This document shows positions 46,701 to 57,759 of a DNA stretch of 64,000 bases, piece by piece (position 1 is the first letter of the stretch; each line of letters begins with the position of its first letter). The notes beneath the pieces are model-generated. The model did no database searches and had not been told where the DNA came from. It was given only the letters and a program-made list of their open reading frames with translations. This DNA is from Nectonema munidae (Eukaryota > Nematomorpha > Nectonematoida > Nectonematidae). Location of the stretch: NCBI GenBank assembly GCA_030549495.1, contig JAUIRK010001046.1, forward strand, positions 334,501-398,500, in the 5' to 3' direction. The position numbers and the translations under genes were made by a program.

Positions 46701-49700
46701 AGAAAAAAAAGTCAAAAAGTTATATCCCTACTTCGAGGTTTGGTTAATTCGAGACTAAGTAAAATTTGGTTAGTCTATGATTCTGAGAAAGGTTGTAACC
46801 AGGAGTGAGAGCTTTTAAATAAACCCACTTTTTAAATGATTCAAATGATCAAGCAGTGGCGCACATCCTGGGGGAGTCCCTACCCAGATCCTTAGGGCTG
46901 TCCGAATTTTATTTGTAGACAGAAATAGTCAAAAAAAAAACGTAATGATTTTCTTGTTCTCGTATACTATGATTTTTATGATTTATGTTAGCTTAAATAG
47001 TTTTTTTTATGATTTTGTGTTCTTAGACTTAAGTAATTTTATGAAAAGTGATTAAACTACCATTTTTTGTATACTATGATTCCTTACAAAATGTAAAAAA
47101 TACAAGCGTTACCAAATCACCTTATAAGCGTTAGCTACTTCAACGTTGGCTTTGCTGCTTATAAAAACATGAAAATATCAAATAAGCTATCTCATGTTTT
47201 ATGCCTCCTATTATTTTTAAATTATTCTGAGAACAGACAGTTTCATTTTAAAATAGTGAAAATTGGTTTATTAGTTTATTTTTTCTCCTTTCTCTCTTAT
47301 GTTAATTATGTAACAAATTTTCCAATTTTGAGTAAAAGGTAAGGTAAAGGTACCGTGGGTGTGTTTTCATTGACAAAGCACTGATGTACCGCTTATGTCA
47401 AACTATGAACAAATTAAAGAGGATGGATTTTGCACAATAAAGCATTCTAACCGCGAGTCACTTTTTTAACTAAAAAGTACGATACGAATGTTTAGAGATG
47501 ACAACAACTTAAAAATCCAAAGAAGGTTCGGCAAACAAATGCGGCTGTTCGCTTGTAACAGAGGGTGTTTGGCCCTGATCGGAGATAGGGATAATCCCTT
47601 AATCATTGAGTCATAAGTCGAAAGCTTTGGAGTTGACATTTTCACATCTAACAAAGCTCCAAGCCGTTTAGCTATTAATGTCAATTGAGATAAGATATCT
47701 TTCATGATTGCATCAAGACTCGCTGGGTGCAACCGGATCGCTGCCAAATCTTCACGTATAAAAGGATCCGAAGGAGCAGCCGATAGTGTTAGAGCAGGAG
47801 GGAGCTGGCTCTGTGGAGTCTCCTCGATCTTACCAGAATCATCTTCACTCCCCGAACTGCATATAGTCTCATGTTGGAGAGATTGAATTAACTCCTCATT
47901 AATTTTTGAAGTAATAGCGCTAAGATCATTGTTCAATTGTATGACTATGTTCTCTAATGGAATGTGTAAGGGATGTCTGAGAGCATCAGTCTTGGAATAA
48001 TAGAGGCAATGTTTTCGGGCGTGATTCTTTTTTTTAAGAGTTTTTTGTTTCCCCGTTTTTGATGTTTTTTTTCTAGTGAGCCTTTTCGGATCTTGAATTG
48101 GAAGGTTGTGGGAGGGGGGGGGGGTGATATCATGATAGATAGGGTTGGATCTGGAGTTTTTGGGCATATGAGAGATAGCGGGTGTATGAGTAAAAGATTA
48201 GATTTTTTGTTGAGAGGAAATTGTATTTTGTAGAGGCCTTGGAGTTATCAGTATTGATATATTTTTTAATAGAAGTCTGTATATGCGTATCGTCATCAGT
48301 TCAATACCTTTAAGTGAACAATTATTACGAACTTTTCTTTTTTAGAGATTCACAAGATGCTATACACGCTCGTGATGGCTACAATTACGATGGGTATCGC
48401 CTTCGAGTTGAGTTTCCTAAAACAAATCAACGAAGATTTGAAGATTCTTTAGATTTTCCGAGAAGTTATAGAAACTTTGCTAGACCAGGTGGAAGTAGCA
48501 GTAATGGAGGACCTCCTTCTCATAAAAGAACTGATTATCGTGTTGTTATTACTGGTAAATTTTTAGTCTTGATATATAGTTTTTTCTGAAATTTATCAAT
48601 TTTAATAAAATTCCCCTAAAAAATGTAATGTCGTTTTGGCAAAGTTCTTAGTAAATAAAATAGTCCTTTCATGAATTTTACATAATGAGATTCCTTTAAC
48701 TACATTTTTCTTATAAAAAGATCAGCTCTCATTCGTTTATTGCCGAAGCCATATGTTAAAAACCTTAGTGATTCATACATATTTCTATACATCATGGACC
48801 TACATAATTTTTTCGATTCAACTACGAAAAATATCGTAGTTAAAATGTCTCTAACTTCAGAGTATCTTAGAGTTAGATACAGCATAAGCCCGTTCTTTTA
48901 TTAGTAAAGGTAACTGATGTTAATATCTTTCCCACCAAATTTCGTGTATTAGAAATAAGCCGCTAGAATTTTAGTTTGCTTTATCGCTGCTGCTGCGAAA
49001 GTGTAACAAAATTCTACACTTTTCCCTGAGAGTACTTGCTTTTATAGAAATACTTTCTCAGTTTAAACAAAGCTTTGTTTTGAACTGATAGATTATACTC
49101 ATATAGAGAACGTATAAGATGAAATTTCGCTATCGCTGATGCTAAATCCTATAGTCGATTTTTAGCGGAAACACCTTGTGCACATTTTGGGATCATTGAG
49201 GGATGGGGGAGGCGATTTTTAAAATTCTATTTATTAACAAATTTCTGTCATTGTATTCATTGTTTTTTACATACAGAAGTTTATTAACTTTTTTAAACAC
49301 ATTTTTCTTTTAAATTTGTATTCATAGAAAATGAAATTAATGTATCAAAAGTTGTATCTGCTTTTGCCCACTTCTCCTTCTCAGATGTGCCGACATTTCA
49401 TCACACGACACTTCATTACATACGACTTCTCACAAGAAATACTACGAGAAATAGTCAATAATATTTTGAAACACGAGAAAAACTATACAGAGAAAAGAAC
49501 ACATGGAGTCAATGAAAAAGTTTATAATCCTAACACTATTGTCACCCCCTCTGTTTTTATAGTCAAAACATGTGATATGTCAACAGTTGAAACATGTTTA
49601 TAATAATCATCTGTAGAGTTATTCTGTGATGAAGTGTCCTGTGATGAAATGACGTGTGTTGAAATGTCGTGTTATGAAATGTCATATGACCATTCAAATG

Positions 49701-52700
49701 TATTCTTACAGAATTTTTTCTTTATAAATATTATATATACAGTAGGACTTTAAAAAGGTAATTCGTTTTACATTAAATATTTATTTACAAAAATAACTAT
49801 TTTAAAGATCGTCGATACTTCATTTTAAAAAAGGGGCAGCTTATGACCGAAATAGTCAGAGAATACGATACTGTATATATATATATTGTGAAAAAAATTT
49901 CTTAAAATTCTTCCCATATCGTCAATCTTAAAAAATATGACAAATTGTTTTCTTTGTGTGTTGAAGTTATTTGATTTTATTTTGTTTAAAAATAAAAAAT
50001 TTTCTTAGGTCTTCCTCCTACTGGTAGTTGGCAAGATCTAAAAGACCATCTACGCCAAGCTGGCGATATCGTATACGCTGATGTTTTTCGCGATTGTTCT
50101 GGTATCGTGGAATTCAAGAGGTATAGTCACATGAAGAAAGCTGTCAAGGAGATAGATGATACCAAATTTTTGTCTCACAAGGTTTTTAAATTTTTCAAAT
50201 CTTGTATATATTCTGGTGTCAAAATTGGGAGGTTCCGAACCCTCAATAATCTGACAATGAAGAAAATGGTAATTTATTGTCTAACTCATTAGGGTACATT
50301 GTACAAATTGAAGGAACAGACACTGCTACCACTAAATTTCATATTCCGCAATTACTACTATTGAAAATACTTCTTTTGCTAGACATCTAAGTACCTCTAG
50401 AAATCTTGTTGTGAACCCCTAGGGGTTCGCGAACCTCAGGTTGAAAACCCTTGTTCTAGAATCTAGATTATAGTTTACACACTATTTATTAAATCATAAT
50501 AATAATGTCAATATCAATTCTGTTTATTTTTCAATTTAGCTGATAACGAATTCAAAATGAAAAGTCGCATCGTTAATCCAGAGAAAATGTGCTTTGAACC
50601 AGATTCGCAGACGTTTAAAATCTTTTAGGCAAATTTTTCTTTCCAAAATAGGAAATTATTTATTTACAAAGTTGTTTTACTTTTCGGTTCTGATGAAAAT
50701 AAAAACAGGCAGAACTACAGGCAATTACTAAGCTAAAATTCTACTGCCTGAAGACTTACTACTTCCTATGAAGCAAGAAATTTTCGCGGGGAACTTTATT
50801 ACTTGAACCCATATATTTCACGAAATTAAATTCCACTAACTTATTTTCCAAAAAGTTTTTTTGTATATTATTTTTTATACCAGTTGCATTTTTTTTGAAT
50901 AACAGCTTATTTCAAAATTATAGCAGTGTAATTATTTCCACCTAAAGCTTTAAATTCCCCACTAGGCGGAAATTACCACTAGGGGAATATTTCACGAAAT
51001 TAAACTCCACTATTTCTAAAAAGTTTTTTTGTATATTATTTTTTATACCAGTTGCATTTTTTTTGAATAACAGCTTATTTCAAAATTATAGCAGTGTAAT
51101 TATTTCCACCTAAAGCTTTAAATTCCCCACTAGGGGGAAATTACCACTATGGGAATATTTCACGAAATTAAATTCCACTATTTCTAAAAAGTTTTTTTGT
51201 ATATTATTTTTTATACCAGTTGCATTTTTTTTGAATAACCGCTTATTTCAAAATTATAGCTGTGTAATTATTTCCACCTAAACCTTTAAATTCCCCACTA
51301 GGGGGAAATTACCACTAGGGGAATATTTCACGAAATTAAATTCCACTATTTCTAAAAAGTTTTTTTGTATATTATTTTTTATACCAGTTGCATTTTTTTT
51401 TGAATAACAGCTTATTTCAAAATTATAGCAGTGTAATTATTTCCACCTAAAGCTTTAAATTCCCCACTAGGCGGAAATTACCACTAGGGGAATATTTCAC
51501 GAAATTAAATTCCACTATTTCTAAAAAGTTTTTTTGTATATTATTTTTTATACCAGTTGCATTTTTTTTGAATAACAGCTTATTTCAAAATTATAGCAGT
51601 GTAATTATTTCCACCTAAAGCTTTAAATTCCCCACTAGGGGGAAATTACCACTATGGGAATATTTCACGAAATTAAATTCCACTAACTTAATTTCCAAAA
51701 AGTTTTTTTGTATATTATTTTTTATACCAGTTGCATTATTTTTTGAATAACAGCTTATTTCAAAATTATAGCAGTGTAATTATTTCCACCTAAAGCTTTA
51801 AATTCCCTTCATAAATTATATGCTTTTTAAAAAATAAACCAGATCCTTGTAAGATGAACTCTTTCAGCCAGAATGGGACATCAGTGCAGAGGCGTAGCTA
51901 ACACTTTTGCCGCCCGGGGCGGTTGTAAAATCTGCCGCCCTTTATGACGTTGAGTTTCAAAAGCCTCCAAAAATTCAAGTCCGTACGCTAACGGTCAGGC
52001 GAAGACTTGATTGTAGTTAGGGTCTTCAAAGTAGACGGCTGGGGTCAGAAATAATTTTAAAGGAGTCATTGAGAGAGCTCATCTTGTTAACAATTTTAAC
52101 TAACAATAAAAGTAAAAAATGAGATGTAATTACAAAATAAACTGCGGTTTCTATACATCTCATAGCCTTAACCCTATCAGTGACGGGGGGAGTGCCTTTT
52201 TGACCCCCTCCACTAAAATTAAAACAGTCACAAAAAACTGGAATCGATTAAATTGAACAGAAAATTTAAACTAAAAATTAAATGGAATATTTTAACAAAT
52301 GACCTTAGGACAAAATGCCGCCCCTTAAAATCTGCCGCCCGGGGCGGACCGCCCCTGGCGCGCCCCCCCCCCCCCCTCACTAGCTACGCCTCTGCATCAG
52401 TGTCCCATTAAATAAAAGTTGTCTGCTTACCCTTTTAGGCACAATCGGACACCAATGCTAAAAAATCGCCTGCTTAATTTATATAAAAACTCATTGAGAA
52501 AGAAAGCAGACGATAGAAAAGCCATGCCTCAAAGGGTTAATCTCATTGGAAAAGAAAAGCAGACGATTAAACGAATGCCTGAAAGCGTCTAAAAAAGAGG
52601 AGCACATACGCAATTTAGGAGCGCATCACACAACCCGTGCTCGTTGCTCATCCCGCGTACAGCTCTAGTGTATGTGCAATAAATCACCTAAGTAGTATAG

Positions 52701-53000
52701 TGGCATTACACCTGCTTGTAGGGTAAGAGACACCCCGGTTCATTTCCTGGTGTTACAACGCTCAGCACTCCGCGCCCCTCTCTTTAATCACTGCTGTCTT
52801 TCACACAGGGAGAGACTTCCTACATACGAGTGAAGGAAGAACGAAAGCATCACCGTTCCTCGCGTTCGCGCTCGCGCTCAAAGAGTTCGCGGGACAGAAG
52901 TCGAAGCTATGACAGCGACAAGCAGGAACGCGACTCCCCCACCTACTCTCCCAATCGAAAGCGCTCCCCACACTCTCGTTCATCGTCGGACAGTCGTTGA
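40751..53000 (+). CDS. SRSF1: SR splicing factor SRSF1 (ASF/SF2)
   Basis: Nuclear RNA-binding splicing factor that promotes exon definition and 5' splice-site use. Four coding exons: 40751-40914, 48346-48554, 50009-50181, 52809-53000 give 245 aa (human SRSF1 248). RRM1 is residues 8-78 with RNP2 IYVGNL 9-14 and RNP1 GPPFCFIQY 43-51. A Gly/Ser linker follows. RRM2 is a pseudo-RRM with the invariant SWQDLKD heptad at 131-137 and GIVEF. The RS domain (198-245) is RS-rich, then diverges into SP-containing repeats ending SSDSR. All splice sites are GT/AG with matching phases (2, 1, 0). Intron 1 is 7.4 kb with viral and retroelement relics, intron 3 is 2.6 kb with a satellite. Retention of intron 3 would replace the RS domain by 36 unrelated codons. 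Confidence 0.96.
41041..41785 (+). pseudogene. Virus-like or unassigned ORF in SRSF1 intron 1
   Basis: The open frame 41321-41785 (155 codons from a TTG, no ATG) continues upstream in another frame to about 41110, giving an apparent frameshifted coding relic of ~220 codons. Base composition is richer in G/C than the host intron, like the neighbouring viral L fragments. No motif was recognised. By proximity it may be another gene (for example a nucleoprotein) of the same virus group, but it lies on the opposite strand. Function and origin are uncertain. Confidence 0.35.
41823..43800 (-). pseudogene. Endogenous mononegavirus L (RNA polymerase) fragment, copy A
   Basis: The open frame 43721-42279 (480 codons) has the core of a non-segmented negative-strand RNA virus polymerase. 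Motif B is a GGxxGxxQKxW pattern at residues 21-31, motif C is GDNQ at 56-59 inside a hydrophobic strand, and a YYYNG motif-D-like segment follows. The reading continues after a frameshift into 42140-41892, which has the later GGxxxHR conserved block. Motif A and the N-terminal half are absent; the MTase region is absent. It is an L gene piece integrated on the minus strand of SRSF1 intron 1, broken by frameshifts and by damage near 42200-42235. The virus family cannot be named from these motifs. Confidence 0.85.
43838..45500 (+). mobile_element. LTR-retroelement-like sequence
   Basis: GTGGGGTCCAGAAGTGGG at 44246 follows a CA dinucleotide and resembles the primer-binding region after the 5' LTR of Ty3-type elements (TGGTGTCAGAAGTGGG). 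Upstream 43838-44245 starts TG, contains AATAAA near 44007 and could be the LTR. A short frame [13 protein letters not shown] (from 44672) might be the start of gag. A second unassigned frame at 45240-45467 includes VDWMKPYL. No RT or integrase was seen and no second LTR was found. It separates the two L copies. Confidence 0.4.
45501..46532 (-). pseudogene. Endogenous mononegavirus L fragment, copy B (duplicate)
   Basis: Nearly identical to 41823-42853 over about 1.03 kb in the same orientation. It keeps the segment around 45895-45940 (PFSYLLG then T-x-T-E, resembling the conserved PY-x-G-x-x-T-x-E motif of L proteins), which is damaged in copy A. It also keeps the GGxxxHR block. It shares with copy A the frameshift near 46000 / 42320, so the viral sequence was already broken before duplication. 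It lacks the upstream motif B-D part. Confidence 0.85.
46533..47465. other. Intron 1 spacer
   Basis: AT-rich. Contains an orphan hAT-like end CAGTGGCGCACATCCTGGG (46855) and a GGTAAAGGTACCGTGGG motif (47341-47360) that recurs at 37133-37150. No ORF of interest. Confidence 0.4.
47466..48167 (-). CDS. Intact 233-aa ORF in SRSF1 intron, possible viral phosphoprotein relic
   Basis: Uninterrupted ATG-initiated frame antisense to SRSF1. Composition: Pro/Ser-rich start, a Lys/Arg-rich segment (residues ~28-52), a helical region, an acidic [13 protein letters not shown] patch (~104-116), then an Ile/Leu-rich helical part. An acidic, Ser-rich, low-similarity protein next to L-polymerase fragments fits a mononegavirus phosphoprotein by analogy only. 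The stop is followed by TTAAAAAAG, reminiscent of a viral gene-end or poly(A) junction. No homology could be checked. It could equally be a retroelement gag. Expression unknown. Confidence 0.35.
   Translation of the reverse strand: MPKNSRSNPIYHDITPPPSHNLPIQDPKRLTRKKTSKTGKQKTLKKKNHARKHCLYYSKTDALRHPLHIPLENIVIQLNNDLSAITSKINEELIQSLQHETICSSGSEDDSGKIEETPQSQLPPALTLSAAPSDPFIREDLAAIRLHPASLDAIMKDILSQLTLIAKRLGALLDVKMSTPKLSTYDSMIKGLSLSPIRAKHPLLQANSRICLPNLLWIFKLLSSLNIRIVLFS
49389..49686. repeat. Inverted-repeat element in SRSF1 intron 2
   Basis: GACATTTCATCACACGACAC (49391) is mirrored by GTGTCCTGTGATGAAATGAC and further GTTGAAATGTCGTG copies at 49626-49686. The 90-codon ORF inside is a by-product. Looks like a MITE; no clear target duplication was found. 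Confidence 0.5.
50395..50452. repeat. Orphan hAT terminus in SRSF1 intron 3
   Basis: CCTAGGGGTTCGCGAACC followed by TCAGGTTGAAAACCCTTG is the inverse of a hAT end (CAAGGGTTTTCAACCTGAGG). The opposite end was not found. Confidence 0.45.
50810..51805. repeat. 168-bp satellite array (six copies) in SRSF1 intron 3
   Basis: The landmark TTGTATATTATTTTTTATAC occurs at 50861, 51029, 51197, 51365, 51534 and 51709: spacing 168, 168, 168, 169, 175. Units are nearly identical. Variants (AGGCGG versus AGGGGG, CTAGGGG versus CTATGGG) show unit 1 equal to unit 4 and unit 2 equal to unit 5, a trimeric higher-order pattern. First and last units share the extra ACTAACTTA junction. The unit length is near nucleosomal. 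Confidence 0.92.
51887..52394. mobile_element. hAT MITE (508 bp) with perfect target duplication
   Basis: Ends CAGAGGCGTAGCTAAC and CTAGCTACGCCTCTG, with subterminal GCCGCCCGGGGCGG on both sides. Perfect 8-bp duplication catcagtg at 51879-51886 and 52395-52402. A TTAACCCTATCAGTGACGGG segment (52168) inside also resembles 58923, so another repeat may be nested. No coding capacity. Confidence 0.93.
52430..52536. mobile_element. piggyBac-type MITE, copy 2
   Basis: Right side ends CCTCAAAGGG then TTAA; left side starts CCCTTTTAGG after TTAC (one change from TTAA). The core CTGCTTAATTTATATAAAAA and AAGCAGACGATAGAAAA match copy 1 at 33503-33601. Confidence 0.75.
52682..52760 (+). repeat. tRNA-Asp-like sequence (SINE or tRNA pseudogene)
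   Basis: AAGTAGTATAGTGGCATTAC matches the D-arm/A-box of tRNA-Asp and AGACACCCCGGTTCATTTCC the T-arm/B-box, at the right distance. Mismatches in the T loop (CATTTCC for CGATTCC) and a poor acceptor stem argue against a working tRNA. It ends about 50 bp before SRSF1 exon 4. Confidence 0.5.
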
Positions 53001-53213
53001 AGAAGTAAATTTTTTCACTAATTCACTTTCCCCTTCTCCCCATCCTTTCATGTTTATGTTATGGGGGACAACGGCGCAACCACAACATTCAAACTCCAGA
53101 ATTTTCTTTACTCATTAGGTGACTGTTAGTACACTCAATTACAAATTGGAAATGGGGTGGCCAAATAGTCTTATCCTTTGTCGATTCCAAACAGAAGAAA
53201 TTAGAGAGTTAAA

Positions 53214-53219
53214 AATAAA
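53214..53219 (+). terminator. Polyadenylation signal of SRSF1
   Basis: AATAAA about 215 nt past the stop codon at 52998-53000, the first good match downstream. Confidence 0.5.
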
Positions 53220-53229
53220 AACGATTAAT

Positions 53230-54300
53230 TCTTATTTATTTCTTAACGTGCTTTCGTTTAGAATCGGTGGATGCTTTTGACGGCGATAAGGATCGCCTTT
53301 ATATGGGCTGAGCGACCAAATATCCTTAAACGCACATATGGACATTTCTAAATTTACGTGCATTTATATTATACACCTGTAATAGCCGTTGTGCGTACCT
53401 AAAAATTCTCACGTATTCTAAAAAAGTGTTTTATCGAACACAGAAAAGAAATGATTTATCCCAAGCTACATATTTTTAATTATATAATTTTTTAAAAATA
53501 ACCCTTTCTTGCATTTCCTATATTTTGCACGTTCACTATAATATGCTAGCAACTTGTACGATAACATCATTTTTAAAACTTAATCTCATTCAAATTACAT
53601 AACAGAAAGATGAACTGTATGTATTTACATTATACAAAACGAATATCAAACAAAATTCTTTCGAAAAGAGATATTCAAGGCGAAAGAGTGGGAAACAGAG
53701 TAAGGTATGCAAATATTTTGTTTAAACCCTTTATCTTCCATGAATAACTCCAAAATCTACCAATTATGAGCGTGTTATCTTTATGCTCTTCAACGCTATT
53801 TTCAAACTCTTTGATATTTTATTTAGCTTTTTGCATTTTTGTAAAGTGCTTTGTTATATTGTTTTTCAAAAAACTTGATATTCTTATATACTTTTTGTTA
53901 AGAGTTATTTTTAAATGCGTAGTTAAAAAACAAAAAGTGAAAGCACAGGAGAACGCAAATCTCAGATGGCGCAAGTGTAAGAGGGCGAAAATGTCAAATA
54001 ACTGGAAGCGAACAACTAGCAAAAAATTATGCCCACTCTTTACATTGAAATGCCGCTTAAATCGTTCATTTTAAATTCTTATTACGCGTGTTTTACAGTA
54101 ATTTAAACAATAAAACAATTCAAGTGATAAATTTTTTTTAAATAATTGAGGCTTTTTCAAAAACAAAGTGAGTGACATTCCTAACTATCTATTCGTATTT
54201 TTTTTGCAAATTAATGATACCTGGTTTTTTCATTGTCAATATATTTAAAGAATAATTTCTTTTAATATATACTCGTATTTTTGAATTGTTTTTTGGTCAC
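53230..54300. other. No supported gene
   Basis: Downstream of SRSF1. Overlapping ORFs at 53766-54074 on both strands are Phe/Lys-rich low-complexity translations and not convincing. Confidence 0.4.
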
Positions 54301-54307
54301 CTGCCAA

Positions 54308-54746
54308 TCAAATTTCTTACATTTCGATATAGTTTTATTTAAAGCTATATTTTAAAAATTTAGGTGTATTGTATTCCATTTTTATTTAAGTTTCAAAGAA
54401 AACCCAGAAGAAATTGTACTACGTTTTCTGAAATGATGTCAAAATTTTAAATAATCAAAATGAAATGCTAATTTTAAATTAGCAATAGAAACATACTTGA
54501 GTAAATTTTCTCATTTGATGTATCAAGGTTGTATGGAATATTTGAGAGAATTGTAAAAAACAATTCTAAAATATTGCATGTTTTTATTTCCAATTTAAAA
54601 CTTAGATCTCTTTTTGATTGTTTACAATTTTAACACTGTTTTCCTTTAGAAATCGCAGTATAGTTTCTTTTGGGTTTTCTTTGAAACATAAATAAATGGA
54701 GTAGAATAAAACCAAATAAAACGATATCGAATGTAAGGAATTTGCT
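54308..54746. repeat. Long inverted-repeat element
   Basis: CAAATTTCTTACATTTCGAT (54308) pairs imperfectly with ATCGAATGTAAGGAATTTG (54727-54745). Inner blocks TTTCAAAGAAAACCCAGAAG and TTTGGGTTTTCTTTGAAACA are also complementary. Arms are about 100 bp. MITE-like, class unknown. Confidence 0.6.
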
Positions 54747-57720
54747 TGTGAAGTGAAAAATAGTTCAACAAAGCCATTTTAATCAGGAGTGTTGGAAAGA
54801 AAATACTTTTTTTTTCTCAAAAAGAGATGCCTATATTTTCACTCGCTTTATACTTTCTTTAGATAAAAATAATCATCTGCTTATCTTTTTAAATTAGTTT
54901 TCATTTTATGGCACGCTGGTGTCCTTTTGTGTCTGAAAGTTAAAATTACATATCGGAAAAACAAATACCAGCATTGGTACATATGAACACTACAATCACT
55001 GGTATGCGCAAACCAATACTACATATTAAAAACACGCTAAGTATAATCAACAAATGTGTGACACACATGTCAAATTCACAAATGTTGTGAATTTGTTTGA
55101 GCCATCATTTTGTATCAGCATCACAAATGTGTCTAGGTGGTAAGAAATGAGTTAAAATTTTTTGACCGTTTCGAACACTTTTATTCTTCATACTGAATGC
55201 TGTACTTCTTAAAGCAAAGATGAATGCATCGAAAATAAACTGTGTATGTATTCTTATTTTTAAGTCAAAGTCGTTTTGACAAGGAACTCCTCCCTCCTCC
55301 GATCTGGTTGCATCATTGTTCAGAGATATCATTGTAGTCGCGCTATTTGCACTTTCTTTTATTCATCAGATCGGATTTTGAAAGAAGGAGCCACCGAGGA
55401 TTATTAGGAGGAGGAGCTTAATTTTAAGGAGGAAGGAGATTTGTACAACTGCCTCATGTGCGTTTGCCACACTCCTTCTTCGACAGGATCTCGCTTCATT
55501 TGTAAAAATGTTGCACCGCATTTTGTTCATTCTCTTTTTCGCATTTAAACGGATTTACCTTGGCTAACTGTATTTTCCTTCTTTTTACTTTTTTTCATTT
55601 ACACACGCATTTTAACGCTTATTTCAACCCTTTCAGGCATTCCTTTTCCAAAATACATCGTATGCACTTCAATGAATTTTGCAAACGATTTTTGTGAGCC
55701 ATTTTGCCTGAAAGGATCTTTATTTGAATCCATTAACGCGAACTGAAAAAGTTCAACAATCGAATGCCTTTTCCTTAAACACAAAAATATCATTTAAACC
55801 TTTCTATTGTATTCGTGTCGCGCACACATTTTGATTCACTTCAATGGCACTCGATTGTTGGTGGATTTGATTAAGTATTTAATCTTTTCAATTTGCTTTC
55901 AACTTCAAGGTAGACCGATTTCTTATTGGAAGGCGAGTGAAACGCACTGTACCTAAAATTTGATATGTGCATATTTTAATCGCGTCCAAAATACAGCGCT
56001 TAAACTAGATTGAAATCTATGCAAAGCAGAGAGTGAACTAACACATTAGATGAAACCATTACTTTTAAATGATAAACGATTTATAGAATTTAAGGTAATT
56101 TTATATCAACTTACTAATCTATTAACGACCAGAGTCGACTATTGGTGGATTTACAAAAATAATATCGTTAATGCTTTTTCATAAAACTCTTCTGCTTTAC
56201 ATAAGATCTTATAATCGTTAAAAGGTCGTCTACTTTCCTTGTATCAAATGAGTTAATTGGCCAAGAAAATGATGATTTAATGAGGCTTTTGCATGATGAA
56301 GCGAAGAATTAAACACCTGCTAAATATTTTCAACTCATTTTTTACTGATTCTTCCCCATTTTTCCAATAATTAAATGTTTATTATTTTAAAAAGGTATCA
56401 CTACTGATAAAATATGTGAAATAACCCAGTTAACTAATGAGTTCTTAACTTATCATAGTTCTTAGTTGGTAACACTTTTACATTAATTGAATTTTGTTGA
56501 TATTAAGTTTCTGTATTATATTATTCTGAAATCGGTTAAGTTCTTCCCAATTTTGACGAATAAAATCTTTTCAGAGACCAATAAATTCTTCAAAAAGAAT
56601 TGTTTAAATATTATGTTTTAGCGTAAAGTTAAGATTTAACAGTTTTCAGGTTTTCCTTGAAGTTGAATAAAATTTTAGTTTTATAATGAAACATTTTTTA
56701 AAGCATTTTTTATATTCATATTAATTTTCTTAATGGTTTTTTATTTTTACTTTTAGATGTCTTGAAGTTGTTAGTTAGATAGTTGACAAAATTCAATTCG
56801 TGTGCTAGTAAATAAATACTTGTTTTTTCTACTTTCCATTCTTACACTTCTCCTAATTCTCTTTAATAAAGTGTTTTTATATTCCTTTTTTAATTATGAA
56901 ACTTCCTCTTATTTTATTGCTACTTTTTTCAACGGCAAAATGGCATCCTAAATATTCACTCATCTTATATTCAAAATCCAATTTGAATTTTATGGCTATG
57001 ATTTTCATGATGGATATCATATCAATTTTTAAACACTATTTAAACAATTTGTTCAAAATTTGTTAGTGATTAATTAATCTTCAATTTCATCTAATTAAGA
57101 AAAATCTTCGCCGCTCTAAAAATTTGGTATACCATCGAATACTCCACTGCCTTATGGAATTTAAATAACTTCATGATGTGAATAATAATAATTTTAGATT
57201 ATAATTTTTTAAATAAAATTAATACAGATGGTTTTTTGTAAGTATAACTTTTACCCTACTTCAAAAAATTTGCTTGTTCTTCAGAATATCAATGTTTTTC
57301 AAACCCTGAATGGATAAATGTCAGGCTTGTATTATGTCCAAATTTTTCATATTTTATCAACACATACTAACAAATCCACGTTCGTTCGCTATGCTATTTG
57401 AATCTCTAGAAAATAAAATAAGTGTCGCTAATTTAAGGTTAACCATTTGAGAACCACTATGACATCAGTGTCCAATTAGATGAAAATTGTTTTCTAATTT
57501 TCCAAAACTGAAACGATCTCTTAGTTTCAATGGACTCTACCGCTGATTTTGACCACTCCAACCTGCTCGTTGTTAGAACGCTTTCGTACTTCGAATAAAA
57601 TGTGTAAGGAAGTCTAAAAGGGAGATTCAATATCACTGTTTTTCGGCTATCCACCTCGTTGAATGGACTACTTCGTCCATGGCCAAAAATATGAATGTGT
57701 GAAATCTGCAACAAACAAGT
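54747..57720. other. No supported gene
   Basis: AT-rich spacer. At 57438 a TTAACCATTTGAGAACCACT segment running to CAGTGTCC resembles the piggyBac-type MITE ends at 33499. An overlapping minus ORF (57714-57457) starts after an acceptor-like TTGTTTGTTGCAG but has no known motif. Confidence 0.35.
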
Positions 57721-57759
57721 TACACTTCTCTATTCTACAACTCATCCACGCAACATTGG

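Noticed and set aside
48112..48126. G-run (13+ G) as a possible G-quadruplex
   Set aside because: A single homopolymer tract; no evidence of function, and prone to sequencing error.
49331..49603. 90-codon ORF in SRSF1 intron 2
   Set aside because: Overlaps the inverted-repeat element; coding looks incidental.
53766..54074. 102-codon plus ORF and its antisense partner
   Set aside because: Low-complexity translation, no motif.
57457..57714. Minus ORF after an acceptor-like TTGTTTGTTGCAG
   Set aside because: No known domain, overlaps a piggyBac-like repeat end; no donor-side exon or poly(A) support.
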